Assembly: GCA_047972135.1 (NCBI GenBank)
Contig: JBKEAJ010000130.1
Location: 1-64,000 of the forward strand
DNA: 64,000 nucleotides
DNA from: JBKEAJ01 sp047972135
GTDB taxonomy: Bacteria > Bacteroidota > Bacteroidia > Bacteroidales > Prolixibacteraceae
Direction of reading: 5' to 3'
The translations under genes and the position numbers were made by a program. The notes under the pieces are model-generated. The model made no database searches. It was not told where the DNA came from and saw only the letters and a program-made list of their open reading frames with translations. Within the stretch, counting starts at the first letter, position 1; each line of letters opens with the position of its first letter. Below, piece by piece: positions 10,470 to 19,919 of the stretch.

Positions 10470-11419
10470 AATATTCACTTAATTCACTATACAAGATTGC
10501 GGGGGTCAGCAAACAGGCAGTGCATTCCAATACCGTAAGGGATGAAAAGTTTCAGATGAAACTCTCAGGACTCATAATGAATGTAGATATTCTTCGAGAA
10601 GCTCATCCTGGTTGCGGTTTAGAAAAGATGTATAAAACATTGTGTCCTGACTTTATTGGTAGGGATAGGTTTATAGATCTATTTATGAGTTTAGGTTATC
10701 GTGTAAATAAGCCGAAAAATTATGTTAGAACAACTATTCCTACATGGTTTAAGTATTCCAACTACATTGAAGGTTTGATTGTTTACAAAGAAAATCAGTT
10801 GTGGCAGACGGACATAACATATTATCAGGTTATGGGGAGGTATTATTACCTTGTATTCATAATAGATGTGTATACACGCAAAATTGGTCATCAAGTAAGT
10901 GATAATCTAAGAGCAGATGCCAATCTTAAGGCATTACGCAAAGCCTCCAGCCTGCGCATGTGTTCGCTAGATGGTCTTATTCATCATTCGGATAGAGGAA
11001 GTCAGTATGTAGAAAAGACATATGTGTCGGAACTGCTTAGTAAAGGCATATACATTAGCATGGGAGCAAAAGGTCAGGATAATGCTTATGCCGAAAGGAT
11101 TAATGGAACCATAAAGAATGAATATTTAAAGTATTGGGACATTGATTCATTAGATGGACTGAAGCTATCGGCAAGTAGAGCTGTAAGACATTACAACACA
11201 AAACGTCCTCATAGCCAAATATATAATCTATCTCCGGTAGAATTTGAAAAAAGATTATTAAATTTAAACCTTGAAGATAGACCCGTAGAAGTTATATATT
11301 CCCCAGGAAAACCAGAGTTTGAGGGCGCTCGCGCCCTCAAACTCTTACTGAATGGAGAACCTCCGGTTCATGTATGTCAAATTGTCTTCGACAATAAAAG
11401 TAATAGAATTAATAACTAA
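10466..11419 (+). CDS. IS3-family transposase OrfB (DDE integrase domain)
   Basis: A 317-residue rve-type integrase. An N-terminal HTH_21-like region (EAHPGCGLEKMYKTL) precedes the RNase H-fold catalytic core: first Asp in WQTDITYY, second Asp in HHSDRGSQY, and Glu in NAYAERINGTIKNEYL. The C-terminal HYNTKRPHSQIYNLSPVEF motif is typical of OrfB. The full motif set indicates an active enzyme that cuts and joins IS ends. A perfect 14-bp hairpin lies in the C-terminal coding part (11315-11344). Confidence 0.95.
   Translation: MKYSLNSLYKIAGVSKQAVHSNTVRDEKFQMKLSGLIMNVDILREAHPGCGLEKMYKTLCPDFIGRDRFIDLFMSLGYRVNKPKNYVRTTIPTWFKYSNYIEGLIVYKENQLWQTDITYYQVMGRYYYLVFIIDVYTRKIGHQVSDNLRADANLKALRKASSLRMCSLDGLIHHSDRGSQYVEKTYVSELLSKGIYISMGAKGQDNAYAERINGTIKNEYLKYWDIDSLDGLKLSASRAVRHYNTKRPHSQIYNLSPVEFEKRLLNLNLEDRPVEVIYSPGKPEFEGARALKLLLNGEPPVHVCQIVFDNKSNRINN
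11315..11344. repeat. Perfect 14-bp-arm palindrome inside transposase orfB
   Basis: GAGTTTGAGGGCGC is followed by a 2-base spacer TC and its exact reverse complement. It encodes EFEGARALKL near the C-terminus and has no T-run after it, so it is not a standard intrinsic terminator. Confidence 0.85.
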
Positions 11420-11423
11420 AAAC

Positions 11424-11449
11424 GGTCAACCTTATTCAGGGATTGACAG
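11424..11449 (-). repeat. Right terminal inverted repeat of the IS3-family element
   Basis: Pairs with 10026-10051 (22 of 26 identical). It lies only a few bases after the orfB stop codon. Confidence 0.85.
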
Positions 11450-11503
11450 TTAGGGTTTAGGGTTTAATTGTTTGAAGAATAATCAACAGCCAAATAAACG
11501 AAC

Positions 11504-11577
11504 GTCATTGCGAGGAGCCGGCGACGTGGCAATCTCATGCAACAAAGAGCAGATTGCCACGCTGCGCTCGCAATGAC
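11504..11577 (+). repeat. 75-bp palindromic intergenic repeat, copy 2
   Basis: Full-length copy starting gtcattgcgaggagc and ending gctcgcaatgac. A partial second copy follows at once (11591-11618). TTTAGGG heptamers lie just upstream at 11451-11466. Confidence 0.85.
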
Positions 11578-11590
11578 GGCGGACAAAAAT

Positions 11591-11618
11591 AGATTGCTTC
11601 GCTGACGCTCGCAATGAC
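11591..11618 (+). repeat. Partial copy of the 75-bp palindromic repeat
   Basis: Only the right half is present (agattgcttcgctgacgctc ending gcaatgac), directly in front of the polA leader. Confidence 0.75.
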
Positions 11619-11666
11619 AACAAAAAAAACTACCTTTGTGGAAACAATTTTAGAAAGATTGCAACA

Positions 11667-14432
11667 ATGTCAAAAAAACTCTTCCTGCTCGATGCATACG
11701 CCCTGATATACAGATCGTACTTTGCATTTATAAAAAATCCTCGTATCAACTCCAAAGGACTGAACACATCGGCAGCCCTCGGAATGGTGAACACATTAGA
11801 ACAAGTAATACGAGAACAAGCCCCCGACTACTTGGCTATTGCTTTCGACCTAAAAGCCCCAACCTTTCGACACAAAATGTACGAGGCATACAAAGCAAAC
11901 AGAGAAGCCATGCCCGAAGACCTGCGAGAAATTATACCATACATACGCAAAATTGTAGAGGCTTTCAACATCCCCATACTCGAAAAAGAAGGCTACGAAG
12001 CAGACGACATTGTGGGCACTATCGCAAAACATCCAGGCTGTGCAGACCTCAAAACATACATGATGACCCCAGACAAAGACTACGCACAACTAGTGGACGA
12101 AAGTACATTTATGTTTAAACCCAAACGCTTCGGAAACGGAACCGAAACATGGGGAATCAAAGAAGTGCTTAATAGATTTGATATCGAGAAACCAGAGCAA
12201 GTAATTGATATACTCGGACTTATGGGCGATGCCTCCGACAATATCCCCGGCTGCCCTGGTGTGGGAGAGAAAACAGCCATGAAACTTATCAAAGAGTTCG
12301 GCTCTATTGAGAATATATACGAAAATATCGACCAACTAAAAGGCAAACAAAAGGAGAATCTCGAAAACAATAAAGAGCTGGTACTGCTATCAAAAGAACT
12401 AGTGAAAATTATTACAGATGTACCCATAGACGTGAAAATCGAAGACCTGACACTAAAAGACAAAGACCTACACAAGATAACAGAAGTGTATGAGGAACTG
12501 GAGTTTAAAAGCATGCTGAGCAAACTCGGAGCAAAGAAAAGCACGCCAGCAAAAGGAGCAGTAATACAAACATCCCTCTTTGACGACTTTAGTGATGAAC
12601 CCAATATCACAGACACCCCCGATGACTTTGCCAATATCGACAACACCAAACATAAATACACTAGCATCGAAACGGAAGTGCAACGCAAAAAACTAATTGC
12701 TGAATTGTCAGCACAAAAAGCATTCTGTATCGACACCGAAACCACCTCCCTAGACACTATGAATGCCGAAATTGTATGCCTATCATTCAGCTTTAAAGCC
12801 CATGAGGCTTTTATGGTTCCAATTCCTAAGGATTGCGATAAGGCACAGGAGATTCTCAGTGAGTTCAGCCATGTACTGCAAGACGAGAAAATTGAAAAAG
12901 TCGGGCAGAATATAAAATATGATATTAATGTGCTAAAAAACCACAACATAGAAATCAAAGGGAAGATTTTTGACACTATGATAGCACACTACCTCATAGA
13001 ACCAGAAATGAGACATAATCTCGATGCCCTGAGCGAAAGCTACCTGAACTACAAAAAAATACCAACATCAAATTTGCTCAGCGACAAACATAAAACTATG
13101 CGTAATGTAGCCAAAGAACTCTTGCTAAACTACGCTTGCGAGGATGCAGACATCACCATGCAACTGAAATCAGTACTCGAAAAGGAACTGAAAGAAAGAG
13201 AGCTTATGGAGCTGTTCAGAAATATCGAAATGCCTCTGGTAGACGTGCTGTCTACAATGGAGATAAACGGCGTACACCTCGACAAAAACGAACTGGCAGA
13301 CTTCTCAAAAGACCTGCAGCAAGAACTGATAACACTCGACACCGAAATCAAGGAACTTGCCGGTGAGGATTTTAATATATCATCACCAAAACAACTTGGA
13401 ATAATACTATTCGAAAAACTGAAAATTACAAGCAAGGCAAAGAAAACAAAAACAAAACAGTACTCAACAAGCGAAGAAACACTTAGCGCACTGAAAGATA
13501 AACATCCCATAGTGGAAAAAATATTAGATTTCAGAGGCAAGAAAAAACTGCTAAGTACCTACGTAGATGCACTGCCACTATTGATAAATAAGAAAAGCCA
13601 CCGACTACACACTTCTTTTAATCAGGCTGTTACAGCAACAGGTCGACTCAGCTCCACAAACCCAAACCTTCAAAATATACCCATCAGAGACGATGAAGGA
13701 AAGAGAATAAGAAAGGCTTTCTCAGTAGAAAACAATAATAATGTTTTCCTATCAGCAGACTATTCGCAAATAGAACTGCGCATACTTGCACATATGTGTC
13801 AAGACCAAAATATGATCGAGGCTTTTAACAACAATGCCGACATACACTCAATGACAGCATCAAAAATATTTAACACCCCCCTTGATAAGCTATCAAGAGA
13901 ACAACGCAGTAAAGCAAAAATGGTGAACTTCGGAATAGTGTACGGAATATCAGCATTCGGACTGGCACAACGATTAAACATCTCGCGCACAGAAGCAAAA
14001 AACATAATCGACGACTATTTTGCAAATTTCCCCAGTATTCAGAAATTTATTGATAATCAGATTAATACTGCAAGAGAGAAAGGATTTGCAACTACCCTGA
14101 TGGGTCGCCGCCGATACCTGAGAGACATCAGCTCAGCCAACTCCGTAGTGCGCAGCGTTGCCGAACGAAATGCCATAAACGCTCCAATACAAGGCGCCGC
14201 CTCAGACATCATCAAACTTGCAATGGTGAATATTCACAAGCAAATGCAGAAACAAAAGCTCAAAAGCATGATGGTGCTGCAAGTACACGACGAACTGAAC
14301 TTTGAAGTGCCTAAAGACGAACTCGACACAATGCAGAAAATCGTAAAAACAGAAATGGAGAACGTTATCAAATTAGAGATACCACTAACAATAGACATGA
14401 AAAGCGGTAAAGATTGGCTGGAAGCACACTAG
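11667..14432 (+). CDS. polA: DNA polymerase I
   Basis: A 921-residue family A polymerase for Okazaki fragment processing and repair. Residues 1 to about 290 form the 5'-3' nuclease (LLDAYALIYRSYFAF, then LGLMGDASDNIPGCPGVGEK, the helix-hairpin-helix). The 3'-5' exonuclease domain follows at about 345-520 with DTETTSLD, and KVGQNIKYD supplies the second exo motif, so proofreading is probably active. The polymerase domain has motif A (SADYSQIELRILAHM), motif B (SKAKMVNFGIVYGISAFG) and motif C (QVHDELNFEV). Length is normal. It stands alone between repeat-rich spacers with an A-rich leader. Confidence 0.98.
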   Translation: MSKKLFLLDAYALIYRSYFAFIKNPRINSKGLNTSAALGMVNTLEQVIREQAPDYLAIAFDLKAPTFRHKMYEAYKANREAMPEDLREIIPYIRKIVEAFNIPILEKEGYEADDIVGTIAKHPGCADLKTYMMTPDKDYAQLVDESTFMFKPKRFGNGTETWGIKEVLNRFDIEKPEQVIDILGLMGDASDNIPGCPGVGEKTAMKLIKEFGSIENIYENIDQLKGKQKENLENNKELVLLSKELVKIITDVPIDVKIEDLTLKDKDLHKITEVYEELEFKSMLSKLGAKKSTPAKGAVIQTSLFDDFSDEPNITDTPDDFANIDNTKHKYTSIETEVQRKKLIAELSAQKAFCIDTETTSLDTMNAEIVCLSFSFKAHEAFMVPIPKDCDKAQEILSEFSHVLQDEKIEKVGQNIKYDINVLKNHNIEIKGKIFDTMIAHYLIEPEMRHNLDALSESYLNYKKIPTSNLLSDKHKTMRNVAKELLLNYACEDADITMQLKSVLEKELKERELMELFRNIEMPLVDVLSTMEINGVHLDKNELADFSKDLQQELITLDTEIKELAGEDFNISSPKQLGIILFEKLKITSKAKKTKTKQYSTSEETLSALKDKHPIVEKILDFRGKKKLLSTYVDALPLLINKKSHRLHTSFNQAVTATGRLSSTNPNLQNIPIRDDEGKRIRKAFSVENNNNVFLSADYSQIELRILAHMCQDQNMIEAFNNNADIHSMTASKIFNTPLDKLSREQRSKAKMVNFGIVYGISAFGLAQRLNISRTEAKNIIDDYFANFPSIQKFIDNQINTAREKGFATTLMGRRRYLRDISSANSVVRSVAERNAINAPIQGAASDIIKLAMVNIHKQMQKQKLKSMMVLQVHDELNFEVPKDELDTMQKIVKTEMENVIKLEIPLTIDMKSGKDWLEAH

Positions 14433-14448
14433 TTGATGATAAATGCAA

Positions 14449-14550
14449 GGTTTAGGGTTTAGAGTTTAGAGTTTAGAGTTTAGGGTTTAGGGTTTAGGGT
14501 TTAGGGTTTAGGGTTTAGGGTTTAGGGTTTAGGGTTTAGGGTTTAGGGGT
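14449..14550 (+). repeat. TTTAGGG heptamer tandem array (telomere-like)
   Basis: About 14 consecutive 7-bp units. The second to fourth units read TTTAGAG, the rest TTTAGGG, and the last is slightly altered. It begins 17 bp after the polA stop. The same heptamer occurs in short runs in other spacers of the window. Confidence 0.95.
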
Positions 14551-14720
14551 TAAAAAACGTATAGTTAATCTCAAATTAACGCAAGGTTAAATAATTGCAA
14601 GCTCCGTGCCTAAATACCTAGTAAACACATAGATAATTTCTATTATTTTCATTTTACCTTAAAGATTAATTTTCATACATTGCGCACGAAACCGATTATT
14701 ATAACTTAAATTCTTACGCA

Positions 14721-17700
14721 ATGAAACAATTCTACAGAGAAAAAGTGAAATTCTCAAGAAGAGTATTTTACCTCGCGTGCACAGCATTACTTATTTGTGC
14801 GTTTTCGGAAGCAGATGCACAAAGCAAAATCGAAGCTTCAGGTATCGTAATTGAGCAAGGTGGAACTCCAATGCCCGGAGTATACATTGTTGAAAAGGGC
14901 ACTAACAACGGTGCTATTACAGACAGAGAGGGAAAGTTTAATTTTAAAGTGGCAGAAGGAGCAACTATCAAAGTATCCTTTATCGGCTTTAAAAACATAG
15001 AACTTCCCGCATCTAAGGACATGACAGTGACCATAAAGGAAGAGGTGGAAGGTCTTGACGAAGTGGTAGTTACAGGCTATTCCTCTCAACAGAAAAAGGA
15101 CATCACAGGTTCTGTCGCTGTTGTAAATACTGAGGAACTTCTGCAATCTTCGGGGTCGTCGTCAATGCAGCAACTACAAGGGCGTGCATCCGGAGTGGTA
15201 ATAGGCAGCTCAGGAACACCCGGCTCGTCGACATCAGTACGAATCAGAGGTGTAGGAACTATCAACAACAACGGACCTCTATTTGTAATCGACGGAGTAT
15301 CGACAACAAACCAAGACATGAACTCCATAAACCCAAACGACATCGAGAGTATGCAAATACTGAAAGATGCATCAGCAGCATCAATCTATGGGGCAGAGGC
15401 ATCAAACGGAGTAATAATAATTACAACGAAAAAAGGCACTAAGGACGGCTCTCCGACTTTCGAGTACAACGGATACTTCGGATTTCAAAAATCTCCTAAG
15501 AGCTTCGACCTACTGGAATCGCAAGACAGACTAGACTTGGAATGGACAGCAAAAACAAATGCCTACTCCATAAGAGGAGTTGACAAATACCCCTCCCATC
15601 AACAGTTTGGGACAGGCGCAAGTCCATCTATTCCAAACTATCTGACATCATCAGGGGCAAACGGCTTAGATTCAAATCCCGATGATTACAGCTACCCCGA
15701 CAACCTGATGGTGCCCTTTTCAAACACAAACTGGTGGGATGAAGTTACTCAAACTGCACCAATAACAAATCATCAGTTTACAGCTAGAGGCGGCACAGAA
15801 AAAGGAAACTACTCTTTTGGGCTGAACTATTTTGACCAAAAAGGAACTGTCATTGAATCATACTATAAGAGATATTCTGCCAGGATTAACACATCTTTTA
15901 AAATAAGAAACTGGTTCAGAATTGGCGAGAACCTGACATACTCCTACTCAAAAGACTACGGACTAAACTCTGCATCGGAAGAAGCAGGTCCTCACAGCTG
16001 GATATATCGCTCTTCTCCATGGGTTCCAGTCAGGGATATAAAAGGAAACTATGCAGGGTCGAAAATTGCAGGTACAGGAAATTTTGAAAATGTTGTCGCA
16101 AACTACGAAAGAGACAAGGACAATTACTATACAGATCAAAGAGTATTTGGCAACGCTTGGATTGAACTGGAGCCAATCAAAAACTTAGTACTGAAATCCA
16201 GCTTTGGCATAGACTACAACTCAAGCTACTATTATAGAATGACAAAAAGAAATCCTGAATTTTCTGAAACTACAGGAAGAAACAGCCTAGAAGAAAGATC
16301 GCAGTTTACGCTGAGATGGGTGTGGACAAATACAGCAACCTACACCAGAATCTTCAACGAAAAACACAAACTGTCAGCACTACTCGGCAGTGAAGCCATA
16401 ACCGACGATATTGGCAGAGCCATACAAGGCAATGCGATAAACTTTCGCTTCGAAGACAACACTGACACATGGGTAATTAGTCAGGGAGATTTTGATGACA
16501 TCCCCGCACTGTCAGAATATATGCAGCAATATTCAATATATGGTTTATTTGGAAGAGTTGACTATGCTTTCAAAGATAAATATCTGCTCACGGCAGTGCT
16601 GCGGCGAGATGGCATTTCAAAATTCTCGAAGGAGAATAGAATAGGCTACTTCCCGTCTTTCTCAATGGGCTGGAGAATTACAGAGGAGAAGTTTATGAAA
16701 AATACAAGAAACTGGCTCAGCGACCTAAAACTCAGGATGGGATACGGACAAACAGGAAATGCTAATATGGACAGGAAATACAACTACACTACCCTATACA
16801 GCATTGACCCCGACAGATCAAACTACGACCTATCGGGAGTTAACACCGCTGCCGAAACAGGATTTATAAGGAAATCTATGGCAAACGCAGACACAAAATG
16901 GGAAACTACGGAAATGACAAATATCGGACTAGACGCAATATTCTTCGACGGAAAACTTGCGACAAACTTTGAATGGTACTATCGCAGAACATCAGATATG
17001 CTTGTCGAAGCCGAATACAGCGACCTTGCAGGAGACGGCGACCCTCCTTATGAAAACATTGGCGATATGGAAAACAAAGGTATTGACTTTGCTATTACAT
17101 ATCGAGACCAAAAAGGAAACTGGAGTTGGGAGGCATCGCTAAACTTAAGCCATTATAAAAACGAAGTGCTTAAATTATACGACTCCGAAGACGCTTTTAA
17201 AGGCGGCGATGGCGTAAGATTTGAAGGCACTCCAGTGGCAAGAACCATGAAAGGGCAAGCCATCGGCTCATTTTTTGGATATAATATCGTGGGATTCTAT
17301 GAAAACGACAATGACGTTTTGGACGCAATCCCTCTCGGGGCGGACAAAGCAACTATAAAAACATCCCAGTATATAGGTAAATATCGTTTTGAGGATGTCA
17401 ATGGTGACGGCAGAATTACTCCCGACGACAGAAAATTTATAGGCTCGCCTCATCCCGACCTTACCGCAGGTCTCAATCTGTCTGCAAGCTATAAAAACTT
17501 CGACGCTTCGCTGTTTCTATTCACTAGCATAGGAAATGATATATTCAACAATACGAAATATTTTACAGACTTCTGGCTCTTTGAAGGTAACCGCTCGTCC
17601 ACAATGAGAGATAAGTCATGGGAACCCGGAAAAACCGATGCAACGCTTCCTATACTTGACTATCAGGACAGCTATTCGGGTACTAACCCAAACAGCTATT

Positions 17701-17966
17701 ATGTAGAAAACGGCTCATACCTCAGATTTAAAAACTTTGTGCTGGGCTACACCATCCCAAAGCGTATCACTCAGAAAGCAACTATATCAAACTTTAGAAT
17801 ATATTTACAAGTGGAGAACTTCTGGACTATCACTAACTATTCAGGGATAGAGCCTGATTTAGCAAATCCGGATGCAGACAACGCCGACGACCTCAGAAAA
17901 GGAATAGACATGGGCTCATGGCCTCAGCCGACAAGTTTTATTGTGGGATTTGGATTTAAATTTTAA
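14721..17966 (+). CDS. SusC/RagA-family TonB-dependent outer membrane transporter
   Basis: A 1081-residue protein with a signal peptide ending near residue 34 (FSEADAQ). It carries a CarboxypepD_reg-like domain (about 37-110, GTPMPGVYIVEKGTNNGAIT), a TonB box region LDEVVVTGYSS, and a plug domain (about 115-235) with IRGVGTINNNGPLFVIDGV and LKDASAASIYGAEASNG, diagnostic of SusC/RagA. The rest is the 22-strand barrel ending in an aromatic residue (FGFKF). It forms the outer membrane pore that takes up glycans or peptides with the SusD lipoprotein encoded 11 bp downstream. The substrate cannot be read from sequence; a nearby GH109-like enzyme hints at N-acetylgalactosamine-containing glycans. 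Confidence 0.96.
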   Translation: MKQFYREKVKFSRRVFYLACTALLICAFSEADAQSKIEASGIVIEQGGTPMPGVYIVEKGTNNGAITDREGKFNFKVAEGATIKVSFIGFKNIELPASKDMTVTIKEEVEGLDEVVVTGYSSQQKKDITGSVAVVNTEELLQSSGSSSMQQLQGRASGVVIGSSGTPGSSTSVRIRGVGTINNNGPLFVIDGVSTTNQDMNSINPNDIESMQILKDASAASIYGAEASNGVIIITTKKGTKDGSPTFEYNGYFGFQKSPKSFDLLESQDRLDLEWTAKTNAYSIRGVDKYPSHQQFGTGASPSIPNYLTSSGANGLDSNPDDYSYPDNLMVPFSNTNWWDEVTQTAPITNHQFTARGGTEKGNYSFGLNYFDQKGTVIESYYKRYSARINTSFKIRNWFRIGENLTYSYSKDYGLNSASEEAGPHSWIYRSSPWVPVRDIKGNYAGSKIAGTGNFENVVANYERDKDNYYTDQRVFGNAWIELEPIKNLVLKSSFGIDYNSSYYYRMTKRNPEFSETTGRNSLEERSQFTLRWVWTNTATYTRIFNEKHKLSALLGSEAITDDIGRAIQGNAINFRFEDNTDTWVISQGDFDDIPALSEYMQQYSIYGLFGRVDYAFKDKYLLTAVLRRDGISKFSKENRIGYFPSFSMGWRITEEKFMKNTRNWLSDLKLRMGYGQTGNANMDRKYNYTTLYSIDPDRSNYDLSGVNTAAETGFIRKSMANADTKWETTEMTNIGLDAIFFDGKLATNFEWYYRRTSDMLVEAEYSDLAGDGDPPYENIGDMENKGIDFAITYRDQKGNWSWEASLNLSHYKNEVLKLYDSEDAFKGGDGVRFEGTPVARTMKGQAIGSFFGYNIVGFYENDNDVLDAIPLGADKATIKTSQYIGKYRFEDVNGDGRITPDDRKFIGSPHPDLTAGLNLSASYKNFDASLFLFTSIGNDIFNNTKYFTDFWLFEGNRSSTMRDKSWEPGKTDATLPILDYQDSYSGTNPNSYYVENGSYLRFKNFVLGYTIPKRITQKATISNFRIYLQVENFWTITNYSGIEPDLANPDADNADDLRKGIDMGSWPQPTSFIVGFGFKF

Positions 17967-17977
17967 AAACAAGAATC

Positions 17978-19705
17978 ATGAAAAATTATAATGTAATACT
18001 TTTGATACTGGCAAGTGTGTTTATATGCAGCACTTGCTCCGACAGCTTTCTCGATAAAAGTACCGAAGGAAATATCGGGCAAGAAGCCCTTATAAGCGAA
18101 GAAGGCGTGACAATGCTCACAACGGCAGCTTATGCTAACATGACAGAAAACAACTGGGGAGCGTCAATAATGAATTGGACTTTTGGAGGAATGTATGGCG
18201 GAGACGCAAACAAAGGCTCTGACCCCGGCGACCAGAATATCCTAAACGAAATGGAGTTGTATCAAACATCAACTACAAACGGATATATCGCCGACAAATG
18301 GAACTGGGTATACGCAGGAGTAGGACGATGTAATGAAGTACTCAAAATAATACCTCAGGTTGATGGACTTAATGAGAGCGTTGGCAACACACGTGCAGCA
18401 GAAGTTCGTTTCTTGAGAGCTTTGCACTACTACGAGGGAATAAAGGTTTTTGGCGTATTTATCCCTTGGATAGATGAAACTATCACAGAACCAAACCCTA
18501 AAGTGCATAACAATATTGATATTACAGAAAAAGTCATTGCCGACTTGGACTTTGCAGCAACAAACCTTCCTGCAATACCAGACCTACCCGGACGTGCCAA
18601 CTCTTGGGCTGCAAAAACTCTAAAAGCATACCTTTTGATGCAGGTGGGCAGAAACGGAGAGGCTCTTCCCATTCTGGAAGACGTAGTGAACAATGGTGTC
18701 AACAGCAAGGGCGATGCTTATGGGCTGATGGACAACATCAACGACAACTTCAGCGTCGCCACCGAGAATAACAAAGAAGCAGTGTTCTCAATACAATTCT
18801 CGGTAGACGCTCCCGACAACTCAAACTCAGGAATATCTCTCGCATATCCTCACAACAGCGGTCCCGGAGGATGCTGTGGATTTTATCAGCCCTCCTTCGA
18901 GCTTGCCAACAGTTTTCAAGTCGACGTGGACGGTTTGCCATATCTGGATGATGCATACCGAGACTTCAAATCAGTCACAGAATGGGGCGGTGATCTATCA
19001 ATAAACAACTATGCCATTGCCGTAGATCCAAGACTGGATATAGCCATCGGTAGATATGACATTCCTTATAAAGACTGGGGGCTGCCAAACAGCAACTGGG
19101 TGAGAAACCCCAGTAACGGGGGATGTTTCTTTCCGAAAAAACACGTATTCTCAAAAGCTGAGCAAGAAAACGGATACAAAGGTCTGCCACTGGGTTGGTC
19201 GCCCGGCTCAGCTCTCAACTACGAGTATATGAGAGTAGCCGATGTCTATCTCAGATATGCCGAATGCCTTGCCGAGGCAGGGAAGCTGAGCAATGCCATG
19301 GAATACGTGAATAGGGTAAGAGCTAGGGCAGCAAACACCGTGAACTTTGTAACACGAGAGGACGGCTCTTATGCCGCAAATTATCAGATTGAAATATACC
19401 CCAATGGGCACGAAGCATTTTCCAATAAGGAAACATGTGTGAAAGCTATTCGTTTTGAAAGAAAACTAGAACTTGCCATGGAAGGACACCGATGGTTTGA
19501 TCTAGCCAGATGGGGAGGCGATTATATGTCGCAAGAGTTGTCAGAATATGTAAAATACGAAAGCGATTTTATTGCTAAATTTTCTACTGCCCAGACTCTA
19601 AGTCCGAACAGAACCAACTTCCCCCTACCTCAGGCTCAAATAGATATACTCGGGAAAGACGAGAACGGCGAAGCATACCTGAAACAGAATGAGGCATGGA
19701 ATTAA
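17978..19705 (+). CDS. SusD/RagB-family nutrient-binding lipoprotein
   Basis: A 575-residue outer membrane lipoprotein with an N-terminal hydrophobic signal and Cys residues at 17 and 20 that serve as lipobox candidates. SusD landmarks: AAEVRFLRALHYYEGIKVFG in the TPR-like helices, a YLRYAECLAEAG helix and the C-terminal RKLELAMEGHRWFDLARWG motif. It forms the lid on the SusC barrel encoded just upstream and captures ligand at the cell surface. It is the last gene of its transcription unit; a long inverted repeat that may terminate transcription follows at 19746-19786. Confidence 0.96.
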   Translation: MKNYNVILLILASVFICSTCSDSFLDKSTEGNIGQEALISEEGVTMLTTAAYANMTENNWGASIMNWTFGGMYGGDANKGSDPGDQNILNEMELYQTSTTNGYIADKWNWVYAGVGRCNEVLKIIPQVDGLNESVGNTRAAEVRFLRALHYYEGIKVFGVFIPWIDETITEPNPKVHNNIDITEKVIADLDFAATNLPAIPDLPGRANSWAAKTLKAYLLMQVGRNGEALPILEDVVNNGVNSKGDAYGLMDNINDNFSVATENNKEAVFSIQFSVDAPDNSNSGISLAYPHNSGPGGCCGFYQPSFELANSFQVDVDGLPYLDDAYRDFKSVTEWGGDLSINNYAIAVDPRLDIAIGRYDIPYKDWGLPNSNWVRNPSNGGCFFPKKHVFSKAEQENGYKGLPLGWSPGSALNYEYMRVADVYLRYAECLAEAGKLSNAMEYVNRVRARAANTVNFVTREDGSYAANYQIEIYPNGHEAFSNKETCVKAIRFERKLELAMEGHRWFDLARWGGDYMSQELSEYVKYESDFIAKFSTAQTLSPNRTNFPLPQAQIDILGKDENGEAYLKQNEAWN

Positions 19706-19745
19706 AAACACATGTCAGCCACAACTAGTCAATTGATATAAATAC

Positions 19746-19786
19746 AGGCTGTTAACTGATGACTTTTAGCTATTAGATAACAGCCT
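19746..19786 (+). terminator. Candidate terminator after susD
   Basis: AGGCTGTTA (19746-19754) and TAACAGCCT (19778-19786) form a perfect 9-bp stem with a 23-base loop, followed by TGTTT. The loop is long and the T-run weak, so the call is moderate. Confidence 0.5.
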
Positions 19787-19854
19787 TGTTTAGGGTTTAG
19801 GGTTTAAAAAATGCTGTAGGCAGTAGGCTATAAGCGAACAGCCGATAAACGTTC

Positions 19855-19887
19855 GTCATTGCTTCGTCGCCGACTCCTCGCAATGAC
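19855..19887 (-). repeat. 75-bp palindromic repeat, copy 3 (internally deleted)
   Basis: Only 33 bp: gtcattgcttcgtcgccgac ending ctcgcaatgac. The central part is lost while both inverted ends remain. It lies between convergent genes, preceded by TTTAGGG heptamers and a gctgtaggcagtaggct element. Confidence 0.75.
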
Positions 19888-19919
19888 ACTCTTTGACAGA
19901 TTATTTCTCCATCTGTTTC

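Larger units (their letters stand above)
10027..11448 (+). mobile_element. IS3-family insertion sequence, about 1.42 kb
   Basis: The element has 26-bp imperfect terminal inverted repeats, ends in TG...CA as IS3-family elements do, and carries orfA and orfB. Both genes are intact and the catalytic DDE residues are present, so it may be active. No target-site duplication is evident: the left flank ends in tttctc and the right flank starts gttaggg. The left flank is an interrupted gene while the right flank is intergenic repeat, so the present flanks are not a simple insertion pair. Confidence 0.9.

Noticed and set aside
14449..14550. CRISPR array
   Set aside because: The units are directly tandem heptamers with no spacers and there are no cas genes.
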